From Phoronis australis (Eukaryota > Phoronida > Phoronidae): a stretch of 64,000 nt of DNA. This document shows positions 24,776 to 36,800 of this stretch, one piece after another. The notes beneath the pieces were generated by a model. That model did no database searches, was not told the origin of the DNA, and worked only from the letters and a program-made list of their open reading frames with translations. The stretch spans positions 799,552 through 863,551 of the forward strand of contig NMRA01000045.1 of NCBI GenBank assembly GCA_002633005.1, read 5' to 3'. Within the stretch, counting starts at the first letter, position 1. Every line of letters starts with the position of its first letter. A program made the translations under genes and the position numbers.

Positions 24776-25092
24776 CTTTATTCAGAATTACGCGCTTGTA
24801 CCAATATATGAAGCTCTTGGTTGAAACCGAAAAGTGAATTTTTAAAATTGTTCGTCTGCTAAACTTAGCTTATCCGTCAAAAAGATCGACGGTAACGTGT
24901 ATACAGTTTAAAGGGACATCATGGGTTTTACGGCTGAAAAACGTTTTGCAATATTATTGCTGGATAGCGTAGACTTCTTGAAGTTGTTTGCGTTAACCAG
25001 AGCTATAAAACAACAAAATTTATTTTATACCAGCCTCGAATGGCGTGTAATAACACACAGAGTTATTAAATTGCGTTAGATAACATTTTGGC

Positions 25093-25184
25093 TAACGCCC
25101 CCCGGGCGAAAATCATTCTCCAAAATCCACTCGGGCTTTAGATTACGGGGGAAAACGACTTCACCAAGTAATAGTCTATATTTA
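25093..25184 (+). repeat. Dispersed repeat family B, copy 1
   Basis: Contains ATTCTCCAAAATCCACTCGG, then GCTTTAGATTACGGGGGAAA and CCAAGTAATAGTCTATAT. A copy at about 80% identity lies 790 bp to the right in the same orientation. Confidence 0.65.
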
Positions 25185-25275
25185 TACCACAATATCAGCT
25201 TCGTATGGCCAATACAACCCTTTAATAACCCATTTAGTTTTCTAACGGCATTAAGTAACATTTTGGCGAAAAACC

Positions 25276-25345
25276 GAGGCTGGTTTCGAACCCCGTCCGC
25301 AAGAGTTTCGGGCAGTCGACTTTACTACTGCACCACTCAGCGGCT
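25276..25345 (-). repeat. tRNA-like SINE head (minus strand)
   Basis: The minus strand holds a pol III B box, GGTTCGAAACC (plus-strand 25282-25292), which fits GGTTCGANNCC. About 35 bases upstream lies an A-box-like GAGTGGTGCAGTAGTAAAG. The stems do not pair well enough for a working tRNA, so this looks like a tRNA-derived SINE head or a decayed tRNA. Confidence 0.4.
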
Positions 25346-25884
25346 GACGTCATCGAACGTGAAAATGGAATACTTTAACTGAGCACACACAACAATCGCA
25401 TGTTCAACAAACGACATTGTACCGACATTTATACGCTATGAAAATAAGACGCAAAATTTCAATAAAAACGACACTTGTAACTCATCGATCTCCAGTTTGA
25501 ATGAGAGTAACGTGTGGTCGGGATGCTGTGACTTGGAGATTAAACTCAGTAACCAGTGGTAACCTACTTTAGCAGACGATATTTTCACGATGGAAGCTTA
25601 GCATGATAAGATGTGTAGTAAGCCAGAGTAGTTGCTTAAAATAAAAAGTTATTTTACATATTCACTTTAGTTCTATTTTGTTTCAATTTTTATTTGGTTT
25701 TAAGTAAAAACGTCATTTTAACAAGAAAAACTCGGCGTTTCTTGAAGGATCACAACATCCGACCTCAGACTTCTGACATAGGAAGTAGTTACAAAGCCCG
25801 AGGCGAGTCGAGAAAGGTAGATCGATTCATTGCAATGTTTCCCGTTCAGTATGTGGTATAGATTATTACATGTTCTCAGTCGTT

Positions 25885-25972
25885 ATTGCCCACCAGGCGA
25901 TAATTCTCCAGTGCACTCGGGCTCTAGATTAAGGGGGATAACGACTTGGCCAAGTAATAATCTATATTCGTC
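25885..25972 (+). repeat. Dispersed repeat family B, copy 2
   Basis: Contains ATTCTCCAGTGCACTCGGGC, TAGATTAAGGGGGATAACGA and CCAAGTAATAATCTATAT, matching the copy at 25093-25184. Confidence 0.65.
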
Positions 25973-25999
25973 ATTATCAATATTATTATTATTACCATT

Positions 26000-28900
26000 A
26001 TTAGTTTTTACCTTCATAGCACTTGGCTATTTGAAATGACCTGTGCACAATTTAAAAAGAAAGGTATGATAGATATATACAAAAAGTTAGATGAGTGATA
26101 ATGAAAATGCAACGATAACAAGCTTTAACACTAAATATAAACATGAAAAGCACTGAAAAGGGACAAAGAACACACGAATGACATTCCATGCACAAATGTT
26201 TGGAATGAGTGTCGGCCCTATTTGAAAATTCCAACTGCAATTTTATTAGTGCACGTCATAGCTTCAGATAAAAAATTGATTTTTAGAATGGCAGGATGTC
26301 ATTCGTACTTGCCAACTGTTCCGAGTCCCACGTTAGGCGGAACTTCCCGTTTTTTGAGAATTTGTACCTCATCTTTCCACATCATCAAAATGTCGCGCTT
26401 TTCAACACATAGAGACAGTGACTTAGTGCCATATATTAATGTATAATCCATGAGAAATAGCCTTATTTTGTTGTTCGACTAAAAACGCTGTTGGACGTTT
26501 TCAGTTGTTGAACAGACATTTCATTCTTGGGTTTTGGAATAAACCCAGACGTCCCCTATATATCCGGGTGCTCCTCTTTTTCAATCCAGGTGTCCCATTT
26601 TCGTTGTAGAATGTTGGCAACTATGTGCTCTTTATAAGCTCTTTTCATAGTAGACCAACCAGTTTTATTAGTGTTATTTCCTACTAAGCCCGGGGCCACC
26701 AGTGCATGGTGTGATGTTTGAGTTTTTGAACCTTGAAAATGAAAAAAAAAATAGAAAAGCATAAAAGAAGAAAGGGAATGTGTAGCTTGTAAAGAAAACT
26801 CCGTAGTCTAAAGCGTCTCGACATTGAAGCAATCAAACTTGCAGCACTTTCTTTGAGCTATTGTCTTCGCACGTGCGCGCAGGAAAACAAACAATGACTT
26901 TTAGCTTGATTGAATCTCAGAAAAGCGAACACTGAGGACAACAATGTCTTCGAATGTTTTTATATTCGTCTTGAGGCCAGTATTGACTCGAGCCAAACTC
27001 AGTGTGCTGATATGAGATATACAATGGGGTTTGGGATAGATAGAGACAACTCCCTGTTATTTAAAGTTCAACATTACAATTTTGTCTTGCATAAAAAGTG
27101 GACAATTAAATCGCTGCATGGTAAAAAAATGCAAATAAAACATTTCCCTTCAGGTGTGCGTCCTTTTACCATACATCTCCTGGAGAGAAAACAAACAAAC
27201 ACGTCCTTAAATATTTGCCGAACAAATGCCGTACTTGGGCCACGTGGCGACTTGTATTTAAGATTTATTGTAAGAGTGAAACTAAACACACAGAGAAAAT
27301 TCCATTTAATGCACATCAAAAGGTAATGGTCGCACTCATAAACGACGTTGATTTACATTTGTGAACATTGGGGTCACCCACCCAGAGTTGATTTCATTCA
27401 TGATCCAAGAATCAGTCCGATGACTTCGACCAGGCTGTAATGAGGAATGTCGATGGCTTGACTGGAACCATATACATCACAACGCTTTCCCCTTGGTACT
27501 TTCGTCGTCAACTCAAAGTCGGACAAAAATCTACTTTAGTGCTACATATCTTGCAAAAGATTTTAAAAAGTAGACGGTAAAAGAAGAGCGGAAATTGTAG
27601 AAATTATTCAAAATAAAAAGTTACCGTATTTTGTAAATTCAATAAACACACACATGTGCCGTACCTCATTGTCGAGTTGATTCCAAACGCAAGCTCCGTC
27701 TCAATATTGCCGAACCTTGACAAAACATGCAACTCATGGGAACCATTTTCTTTGTGAAAAAGAAAGACGAATAGAGCAAATGAAAGCCACACCAGTTGGT
27801 CAGAAGACAACAGAAAAACAATGAAACTCGAACGAGATAAAGATCATGAACTTTCTTTATTCAAGAGCATTTCATAAGCGTCGTTGAAGACAGTATACAT
27901 TACATCCAATGGATATGGATCTTTTCGATAACTTATTTGTAATCATAGTTAGTTGAGGGGATTTCGCCGTTGAATTCTTAACCAAAGCGGTCAAAAAACA
28001 TTACCGCGATTAAGCTTATCTAATTTTGAATTGTTGCCGAATGAGTCCGCAATTCAAGTCACATGCGTCTTTTTCGAATTCGCGATTTCATGTTAAGGTT
28101 GGCTGATCCCAATAAACTTTGAAGCGTTTTATTGAATCGGTGATGGTTTCGATGTCCTTGTTGATAACGCCGTCCAGTCAAGAAATGTTACCAGTGAGTC
28201 TGATTTTCCGAGCAGTGACTTTTTGCTTTTTGGCAGCTATAGTAGGCCTACTGAAGAAATGTAATTTTAAACGTAAAATCGTTTTCATGACACACACTTT
28301 TGTCTTTAGCTGACAATTAACCAAGCGGAATAAAGAAAACAAGTTTGCAAATATTAAAATAGTCAGTATCTATGTCACGTGAATGAGCCAGAAAACATAT
28401 TTTCTACCTTCACTTCGATTTACAAGAACAAAGTATACGTTATGCAGACAGAAGTGCCTAAACATGTCTCTGTGTGCACTTCTGAATATTTTCTGAAACT
28501 GGGGTTTGAATTGAAGGCCATTGCATCCAGCCAAACACAAGAAAACGATCACAATAAAAATAATGTAAAAGAAGATGACTTGAAAATGCATTATTAATTT
28601 AGTATTAACTTATTCATGTGGTAATCGGAACATAAATGGCTGCGTGTTGCTTTGATCACTGAAGTGACAAATGTTAAAAAGGCGAGCGCATATTCTTCTT
28701 TGTTTATTGACTTCAGACACAGAAGAGTATCGAGTGTAGTGTACTTGGACAGTTTGTGTCACTCACAATTTTTACTGTCGAGGTTCATTTCACACGGCTA
28801 TTCTATACCTTCAAAACAAGTTTGCCCCTTATTAAAAATAATGAGAACGTACCGTTTATCAATATTGTTGCATCTGATTTCCCTACATGAATCTGTACAT

Positions 28901-29995
28901 ATTTTTGTTTTTATATATCTGTAGTAGCATATCTAAGTATTGGAATACTTATTTTAGATACTACTTAATTGTATATACCTCTATGTATATAAGTTTCATT
29001 TATGAATTGTTTACAACCCAGATATAATGCTTCGCGGTTTCTGGGTTTGTTATTATTTCTTTGTATGTTCTGTGTATCCTTCAATAAATATATATCACTT
29101 ACTGGCCTATTTTCACTCAGTGAGGCAGTTAGTCAATGTTCGCCAGTGTTGTTCGGATACAATTGCTTGTTTCACTGAAAGGCACAAAAATCCGCTGTTT
29201 ATCTTGCCGCTCTAACCTGATAAGACTAGGTATGACGTATGAATGTCCTGCTCAACTATTCTGTAGTTCACCGTACGGCTTGAGTCACGGTGAATAGTCG
29301 TGCCAAGGGATCAAAACCCGATTACAAATTAATTCGGTGTATTTCACTGCCGGAAAAATTTAAAAATTTCAGTAATATATATATATTTTTAAATTAACTG
29401 CTAACTGCAAAAAAAAAAAGTTCACCCAGTTTTATAAGAAAGTGACCTGCCGCAAGACTAAAGAACTGAGACCAGAGCATAGTCACCATAGACATCACAT
29501 GTATTAAGATGTCTATGATAATCACAGTCATATTTATGGGCCCAAGGCGTAGACGACAGCTCCACCTACAGATGTTATTATAAACTGTAAAACATTTTCC
29601 TGATTCTTATTGAAATGTTCTACTTGTAGCCTAAATATTATGGTGTAATTTTAGCGGAAAACATCAAATAAATTTTTGAATGAAATTTAAGTAGAAAATC
29701 ATTCAAATAAATGATAAATGATAACAAAAATATTCGAAATTAACATTTTACCGTGTTACGGAAACGAAAGCTCTAAAAATCAGACTGGGCAAAAACGACG
29801 CTAGAATACCATCATTTTTTGCATAAAACAATGACTTCTTGTTATCATATGGTAAGTCAGCGTCATCTTTGGGTTTTTGCCTGTGCAGTGCATGGGGGAG
29901 GGGGTGAGGGGGGGAGGAGTCGTTATCGTTGGGTATTGCAGTGTTCTCACTAGGATTAACTTAGAGCGGACTACAGAACGCTGTCAATGCAGATT
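26000..29995. other. Gene desert, nothing recognised
   Basis: The longest open frame (26910-27326, 138 codons) is within what chance gives in AT-rich DNA of this size and has no family features. A perfect 10-bp stem hairpin lies at 29487-29517 (CATAGACATC..GATGTCTATG). Confidence 0.5.
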
Positions 29996-30003
29996 GCTAG
30001 ATA

Positions 30004-30832
30004 CCGTCAGAGGCCCTAAAGTCGTGAGTGCCCTAAAGTCGTGAACGATCTTATTTCCTCTTCTGCGCGGTCCTGCGACATCTGGCGTTGAAGTTTCCAG
30101 CGTTCGTCTGCTTACGAACGTCAAACGAATACCCGGACGTGTTCGTATTCACAATATGATAACAAACAGTGAGTGAGTCTCTGTAAGCAGAGTTTTGAAA
30201 CGGTCGCTGATATCGGCGGCCATTTTGAATGAGGCCCCTAAAGTCGTGACCGTTTTGGTTAGACGGAAATACACGAAGTAAGACCTCACAAGTCAACTAC
30301 AGTGCGTACAGTTACTCTAGATGACATAAAAATGCATTGCATTGTTTATTAATTCAGTTTCAATTGAAATAAATTGTTTTATGTTTTGCACCCAACTTTG
30401 ATGTGCACAAACATTTTCAATAAGGTTGTTCACGTAAAACGTTAAGAACCCAGCATCAATTATCGCTCTGTATTTTATTGTTTGGGCCTTACAAAACTTG
30501 ATCGACCCTGGGACATTTTGATACATTGTTCAAGCTACCCCTGGAGCGCGTGTTTGAGTAAATCTGAATGATAAATATTTTTGAAAATATACCCCAAAAA
30601 TGCACAAAAAAGTGAATTAGTGAAATACGCTGTTTTTAAGATACATTTGAAAAAAGAAGCCAATCACTCACTGTTTGTTATATTGTGAATACAAACACGT
30701 CCGGGTATTCGTTTGACGTTCGTAAGCAGATGAACGCTGGAAACTTCAGCGCCAGATGTTGCAGGACCGCGCAGAAGAGGAAATAAGATCGTTCATGACT
30801 TTAGGGCACTCACGACTTTAGGACCTCTGACG
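30004..30832. mobile_element. TA-flanked foldback DNA transposon, non-autonomous
   Basis: An 829-bp element is bounded by TA dinucleotides (30002-30003 and 30833-30834). The left arm, 30004 to about 30177, begins CCGTCAGAGGCCCTAAAGTC. The right arm, about 30662 to 30832, is its reverse complement at roughly 90% identity. The outer part carries a repeated word, CCTAAAGTCGTGA, at about 30015 and 30032 in the left arm, again inside the element near 30237, and inverted in the right arm; such subterminal repeats are usual transposase-binding sites. TA duplication is typical of Tc1/mariner-type insertion. The central 480 bp has no supported ORF. The class is inferred from the ends only. Confidence 0.75.
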
Positions 30833-30835
30833 GTA

Positions 30836-30960
30836 CCACCAGGGATATACTTAGCCACTCGTCCAGGCGCCAATGCGAGTAAAAATGGTGCTGGGTGAGT
30901 ACAAGTTGACTTGCCAGTCGCCCGGAAGCGAGCGAATTTTCAGAGCGTAAAAGCATTCGT
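30836..30960 (+). repeat. Dispersed repeat family C, copy 1
   Basis: CCAGGGATATACTTAGCCAC, GCGCCAATGCGAG and GCCAGTCGCCCGGAAGCGAG match an inverted copy at 32570-32680 and a short piece at 38018-38060. It directly abuts the right end of the TA-flanked element, so that element inserted next to or into this repeat. Confidence 0.5.
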
Positions 30961-30999
30961 TTATCAGATGAACATGAATAAGTTTTCTCCTCCTTGTGC

Positions 31000-32280
31000 T
31001 GTTTTTATCATGAATTTAAGGTTCAGTTTGGTCAGCGTCTTGATGCTCCGGCATTAAAAAAAATCGGCGCAGTGCGATCCTACCGATTCAGTAGATGTCA
31101 CCCGGTACGCGATTCGTCTAGACAAAAGATTGTAACTTGTGTGGTCGTGCAAAAGGAATTTGAGGACAAGTCCGAAATGAAGAAAAGGGGGGAAAGGCGA
31201 AAGACTGGTCCATGTGCTCACAGAAAGTGAAATACCATATTTCTTGGAACTGATTTCCTATTGTTATATACGATGTCATTTTAGCCAAAATTATTTTATA
31301 AATAATCCTAAGCACCCATGCCCTTATAAACGCACCCCCGCTCGTTTTCAGACTTTGCTAAAATAAGCACTCAGTCCATGAACGTGTACATGCGAAAAAG
31401 TGCCTTAGTTATCTACAGTTCTAAAATTCTACAGATGTGTTGTTCAATTTTCAATAATATCCGACAGTCCTCAAAAATCATTGTGTGTGAAATTTGTAGA
31501 CCACTAGCCTCGCCGCTATGTTGATATTTAGCCGTGGCTGTACACTTCAAACGTCCGCAGTGCTTCAAAAAGAACGCAAAAGTTTTGCTGATCTTGCCCA
31601 CTACGGTCAGGCCTTTCAGAACAGACGCAGCGTACTTTTCAACGGGATTGTATTGTATCTTTCCCGTACAGATCTCCCTCAACAGGAATCTAGATTACTT
31701 TGTACACATAAAACCCGCGAACCGAAACAGTGTTAATGAGCACGTGGCCAAGAAGCGTGCGCCAGGGCCTTCATATAATATGTGGGCCTGCTACTCTGGC
31801 AAATGAACTCTGATGACATGCACGAGCTCGCTCTCTTGACACACACATGCAGACTAACTTCAAAACAAACGTCACCTGACAACAACATGTGTGTTTGTCC
31901 AGATTTTTCTCGTGTTGCGGAGTGGGATCTAACACAGATTTGGACATAATTTGCGGTTAATACCGACTCCACAGGAACTTCAAAATCTTTGGGATGCTAT
32001 TTAGAAAACTTAAGGAGGATTTCAGGTAATTTGTTGAGTCAAAACTGTATTTTTACTCAAGAAAGTTGCCCTATCGATGACTGCAAGGCAGCAAATGCAG
32101 GCAAGTTTTCACCCTGGGAATTCTACTCATTTTTTATAAAAGATCATAATTTAACTACAAAGTTTGATAGCAATGCACCACGGTTTTCTAGAAAGTCTGT
32201 CGTAGGTTACAGATACGTCACAGCGCGTAAATTTGTTGTATCTTAGTTTCCAGTTTCACCCGTTTTGGAGACCAAGCTTG
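31000..32280. other. Non-coding stretch, nothing recognised
   Basis: Short overlapping frames on both strands (31413-31806) do not share a consistent coding strand and show no known domain. Confidence 0.45.
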
Positions 32281-32281
32281 T

Positions 32282-32419
32282 GTTCAGTAAAGCTAGGACC
32301 TAAGCTTGGACCTAGTTAAAATTTAGCCAAAGTCACGTGTTCTCATTTAAAATACACGGCAATATCTCACGTAATCTCGCAAAGTCTTGCTTTTTAGCGA
32401 GGTCCTAGCCTTACTGAAC
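32282..32419. mobile_element. Small MITE with 20-bp inverted ends
   Basis: The ends are GTTCAGTAAAGCTAGGACCT (32282-32301) and its inverse AGGTCCTAGCCTTACTGAAC (32400-32419), with one mismatch. The element is 138 bp and has no coding capacity. No target-site duplication is clear. Confidence 0.55.
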
Positions 32420-32569
32420 GGGAGGCGGGTTTCAACTGTCGTAGGCTACAACAAGCGCACCCCTTCCAAAATGAATTTTTCTAAGGGCCCCTTATTGGTA
32501 GCCCTTATAGATGGTGACATCAATGCATGAAATGATGATTTTTATTGACACTTGCAGCAAGTTTGTGGT

Positions 32570-32680
32570 GACAGACGCAAACGGCCGGGCGACTGAACTT
32601 CAGGCTGGGCGAGTAGATTTTCTGGCTCACTCGCTCAGCTGGCGAGCAGCGTTTTGAAACCTGGGTATATCCCTGCACCT
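32570..32680 (-). repeat. Dispersed repeat family C, copy 2 (inverted)
   Basis: Read on the minus strand it gives GCAGGGATATACCCAGG, CTCGCCAGCTGAGCGAG and GTTCAGTCGCCCGGCCG, matching 30836-30960 in inverted orientation. Confidence 0.5.
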
Positions 32681-32689
32681 GCCACGCAT

Positions 32690-34060
32690 AGTATTAAAAA
32701 TGGTACATTACAGGTTTTGGGAACTGAACGAGGGACTGCTTGAAGAAAAGTTTTGATAACAAGATTATTTCTTTGAAGTGGAAGGAATTAAATATATCGA
32801 CGGCCTCCTAAGGTGTCGCTTTATGCGCAAAAAGTATTTTTAACAACGTGACTGATGTTTTAGTCAGTGTAAGGCATAATTCGCTGAAAAGCTTCCATCG
32901 TATGAAGCTTCTATAGGAGCTCCAAAGTCTATTGAGACAGCTAGAGACGGTGATCACCGTCTAACACTAGGCAATTACACGTAGGTCCTCAGATGGCTGG
33001 TTAGGGGCTACAATTTCCATCTCTTTTTGGACTAATTTCGTCCCGTTCATGTTAAATGGGCGATACGCGAAATCTACTCACCAATGAAGAGTTTTCACCT
33101 CGTCAAAAGTACATTCTACAACTTACCACTGACACTTAAAAAAGCACTTACTTTCTTGAGTTTCTCTTTCTGCTTCTAGACATGTCTTTGATGAAGCACA
33201 GCTATGAGAATTAAGGTGACTTTGGAGAAGAATTCCAACTCCACTTTTTTGGTCACCGTTAACTTTTTCACCGCGCGTGCGCGATAACCACAAAGTATTT
33301 CACGGAGTCATGTGAGTTGGGCATTTTGGCTAACGCGAGACTGAACGAAGGGCGTGACGTGGTGTGTGACATGGTGCGTGACACTTGCAAAATAGCATTG
33401 GAAGATATCAGGTGAAATTTGTAAGATTTGTGTCCTTTGGACTTTCTGTTCGTCAAAAGGCATGATTTCACGTAACTTCCTCAAAATGGCACCCGGTGTG
33501 AGTAACTCGATTTTGGGCGTAGCTGCACCACACTCTCATCAGTTGCACCATGTTACACTAACGTAAGAGAGTGCCTTGCAGAGAATTAGGTCGGTCACTA
33601 CTCATACTAAACAAACCTGAAAGTTGGAAGATTTTCTGCTAAATACGGTTAACCCACACTGCCACAGGCCTTGCCCTTGGGCTTCAGTACAGCTATTCCT
33701 AAGATCCACCACTGGTACCAACTTTCACTGCAGTAAAACATAAAAGTTGGGCCCTATAAATTGGTTTGTCCAGAATTTTATACTCAAATGTGCATGAAAC
33801 TACAGAATCAGTATCAAACACATGTGTACCTATTTTCACTTGATCACATCAAACTGCCTTCGAGTGGTGACTTGATGACAAAAATGTCAAAAAACACCAA
33901 AATCACAAAATTCAAGGAGGGTATTTTGTGATGTCATGGCAAATGACCTCTGCAAATATCCAGACTTTTGACGGGTGCTCCCAAAGCAATTACAGGTAAA
34001 AATTCACTTACTACAAACTTGTTTGTTGTGGATGATTTGAATGTTTCCACTCTCACTTGT
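32690..34060. other. Non-coding stretch, nothing recognised
   Basis: No exon with a recognisable family was found. Confidence 0.4.
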
Positions 34061-34068
34061 CTTTTCAG

Positions 34069-34373
34069 CAAATAGATTATGTGCGTTTTGTTGACCAATA
34101 CCTAGAATGGCGCGGGTCATGGTGGGTTATCTGGTTGATAAAGACTGCCGCCTTAACTTTTCGAGAGAACCAGCGTATCTCTCTTCAAAGATTTTGGGCA
34201 TTGTCCCAGTCCACAGTTTGGTCAGTGTTGAGGGTGTGATCATCAATGCCAGTAGGTTTGTCCAACTTGAACTGACCAGTCAGAATGCAGCACTGTTGAT
34301 ACTCCTTCGTCTACGTTTCCAAGCCGCCATTTTACCCGACAAACAATACGTTGTCGTGTCAAAGTTATTTTAG
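34069..34373 (+). other. Unidentified exon-like segment
   Basis: A strong splice acceptor (CACTTGTCTTTTCAG, ending 34068) precedes two overlapping open frames. One reads QIDYVRFVDQYLEWRG from the acceptor. The other starts at an ATG (34107) and runs 88 codons to 34373 (MARVMVGYLVDKDCRLNFSR, later LGIVPVHSLVSVEGVIINAS, RFVQLELTS). The second has a hydrophobic alternating pattern like beta strands and a faint similarity to the first half of a galectin domain, which I do not trust. A possible donor, GCCA|GTAGGT, lies inside it. It may be the first recognised exon of an unidentified plus-strand gene that includes the segments at 35163, 37394 and 38828. Confidence 0.25.
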
Positions 34374-34749
34374 TCTATAGCTCAAGAAATGTTGCGATAA
34401 GAATGGTGAACCGTGTTGATATGGCGTGTGTAATTCCGACAGCTGTTATGCAGCTTGAGAAGAATATCCTGTCATTTTTTGGGCACCTTTCTAAGCCAAA
34501 AAGAGATGTTGAAAGCTTTGAACTACACAGCCACACGAGCAGCTGAACTTGGCAATATTGCTTGATTATTTGAAGGTTAAACACAAATACATTTGTTCCA
34601 AGATACGCACTTTTCAGTTTGGTGGCTATAGTGTAGGCCTATCTGATTTTGTCTCCGAAGTTTCACTCGTTTTTTCGCCTTTGTCTTGACACCAGCTGGA
34701 TTGGATCTCAGCACTGCTAGTCTATCAATAGTCCCAGTAATTGCACAGA

Positions 34750-34830
34750 TATTGGGTTCTCAGTAGCTCAGTGGTGAGAGCACTGGACCGACAATCTAAA
34801 GAACTGTGGTCCGATTCCCAGTTGGAGTTC
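34750..34830 (+). repeat. tRNA-like SINE head (plus strand)
   Basis: The sequence TAGCTCAGTGGTGAGAGCA is a near-perfect D arm and A box, and GGTCCGATTCCC further on is B-box-like. The D stem (GCTC/GAGC) and most of the anticodon stem pair. The T stem and acceptor stem do not, so this is a tRNA-derived SINE or tRNA pseudogene rather than a functional tRNA. Confidence 0.5.
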
Positions 34831-35162
34831 CTGATTTTTCTGTGTTTATTTCCCTGGAAATTGTTGTTTTATATTTTTAATATTTTTCAGTTATTTCGAT
34901 ATGTAGACGTCATTTTGTTTCGTAGCAGAGGTACATTTTTTTTGTTATTCATATGCCCATAGGCTGGCGTTCAACTGAATTTCTCTCCAAAATTGAGAGA
35001 TCCGATTGCCACAGGGAGGGACACTGGATTATTGAACTCAAATCCTTGTTCGAGCTATTGTCACAAAAAATAAACAGTTGAATTACCTCTTGATGAGAAC
35101 CTCTAGTATACACTTTGCCTGTAGAGTTAGAGAGAGAGAGCTCGTTTTGATATTTACGGTAG

Positions 35163-35282
35163 ATTTATGAGGCTGTAAAAAAGGAGTTTGAAATATTTTT
35201 GCAAGTAGCCATTTTTGCCGCTACACCAGTCTTGTCATCTTTTGTTACCATACCACAGTTTAATGATAATGCTGTGTTTTAA
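35163..35282 (+). other. Unidentified exon-like segment
   Basis: Behind an AG acceptor (ending 35162) lies a 39-codon frame beginning IYEAVKKEFEIFLQVAIFAA and continuing TPVLSSFVTIPQFND before TAA. Composition is protein-like but no family is recognised and no strong donor is seen. Possibly part of the same unidentified plus-strand gene as 34069, 37394 and 38828. Confidence 0.2.
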
Positions 35283-35556
35283 AATAACAGAAAGCTACCT
35301 TTATGCAATGAAACTACAAAAAATGCGAAGTTCATCTGAAGGTAGGCCTGAAGTTTGTGTCTTAATGGTGCAATTACGACGTGCATTAATTTGACTTGAA
35401 CATAGCCCTAAACTGCTTGCCCTGGACAAGATGAGTGTGTACTTGAGCTATAAACCTGAGTTTTTTAATCAAAATATTTCGTTCGAAGATTAGAAAAGCA
35501 TTAACAGTGCTATCGACTTCTTTACACTGGGTATCCCACCAGTTGTGACCTACTTT

Positions 35557-35845
35557 TCATTTGGCTGATTTTAGCAGACAACAGAATAAAGATATCGGTG
35601 AATCTTCACTGATGTTGTTCGAAAGATCCTGATATCTATGGCATCGTACAGATAATTCGACTTTAAGGTACATTCTCAGCTTTACATCAACGTATCTCTT
35701 CAGTGGCCTTGTCATTTGTGAGGTGAAGGCGAACCCCGTGTGGGGTTCTTTGGATATTTGCTGGCTCTGAAAAACTTTTCCTCGAACACTTATTTTTTCA
35801 TCGTCACCTTTGCAAATTCCCACATCATGAACGCAGGATTCTCTG
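35557..35845 (-). other. Unidentified terminal exon (95 codons)
   Basis: A minus-strand frame of 95 codons follows a good acceptor (GATGCTTTTCAG, first exon base at 35845) and ends in TGA at 35557-35559. It begins RESCVHDVGICKGDDEKISV, contains EPHTGFAFTSQMTRPLKRYV and ends SPISLFCCLLKSAK. Codon choice and amino-acid mix look protein-like, and the other strand is full of stops here. It would need an upstream exon ending in phase 2. It may belong with the minus-strand ATG exon at 39898-40087, but no linking exon was found. Family unknown. Confidence 0.35.
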
Positions 35846-36181
35846 CTGAAAAGCATCGCCTGTTGTCTTTGGCGAAGCATTTTTTAAAGGTGCAAAAACC
35901 ACTCATCGATTCCACCAGGAACGTCCTTTAGCGACAGTGTATTTGTCTCTGACATCTTGTTTGTTTGTCGGGTGTCAGGTGACTTTTCGCAAAGGGGCGG
36001 AGCTTGCGTCAGTCTAATCCCCAGAGAGCGTTTAGTTTCATGGGAGGGGTCGTCTTTGCTAAAGAAAAATCAAGGAAGCTGTTTTTATCAGGACCGGACA
36101 GCCCACCATGAATTAAGGCCAAGGACTAAAACTACCCAGATGTATGACCCCAAAAATCAAGTATTTGCCGCAAGGTGATTT

Positions 36182-36231
36182 GTGGCGATGAATATGTGAT
36201 CACACTTCTGGCGATGAATGTGTGATCACAC
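36182..36231 (+). repeat. Direct duplication with TGTGATCACA palindromes
   Basis: Two copies of TGGCGATGAATRTGTGATCA followed by CAC stand in tandem. Each ends in the perfect palindrome TGTGATCACA. Confidence 0.8.
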
Positions 36232-36664
36232 AGCCAAGTCTGTGTTGTGCTTTAACCAAGAGTAGCACGCATTTGTCAAGATTAAACAATTCTTGCAATG
36301 AACTTCTAGATTTTAATGATAAAATGAGTTCTAGAAGAATCTAATTAATACATACATGTGGGACTTTAGTTTTACTAACTTCTGTAATTTAAATTATGTG
36401 ACAAATTTGCTGACTTTGCCTCGGGTTGCCTGCTCAGACTTTTTTCGTTAAGGGTACAAGTTAAAGCACAACCAAAATCCGACATGTTGCTTATTTAGCC
36501 TCCTTGAATTCAGAGTTTTGTGTTTGTTTTGGTTTTGAGACAATTGAAGTTTTGAGCTTAGGTTCGGCAAAGACTTAGTGTCCAACTTTTATGTTTGTTA
36601 CATGGTTATGAGTCATTGGGATGTTCATCTGCCTGTGGCCTAACCCTGGCTAAACTACCAATGT

Positions 36665-36800
36665 TCTGTTATTACATGTACACTTTGAGAGTACATGGAC
36701 ACCTTTGGAGGCAGTTGGGGTCTTAAATACTTCCATCTTGTACAAATACTCCCCCACAATCAACATTTTTAGTCCTTTATTCCATCAATGAAACTGAAGA
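36665..36800 (+). repeat. Segmental repeat, copy 1
   Basis: About 130 bp (ATGGACACCTTTGGAGGCAG, AAATACTTCCATCTTG, AGTCCTTTATTCC) matches 37695-37850 in the same orientation at roughly 65-70% identity. Confidence 0.45.

Noticed and set aside
26910-27326. 138-codon plus-strand ORF
   Set aside because: A frame this long is expected a few times by chance in 64 kb of AT-rich DNA; an 81-codon ORF overlaps it on the other strand and no domain is visible.
34165-34330. Galectin domain
   Set aside because: The pattern VSVEGVIINASRFVQLEL is only faintly like a galectin strand pair; the HFNPR and WG..E signature residues are absent.
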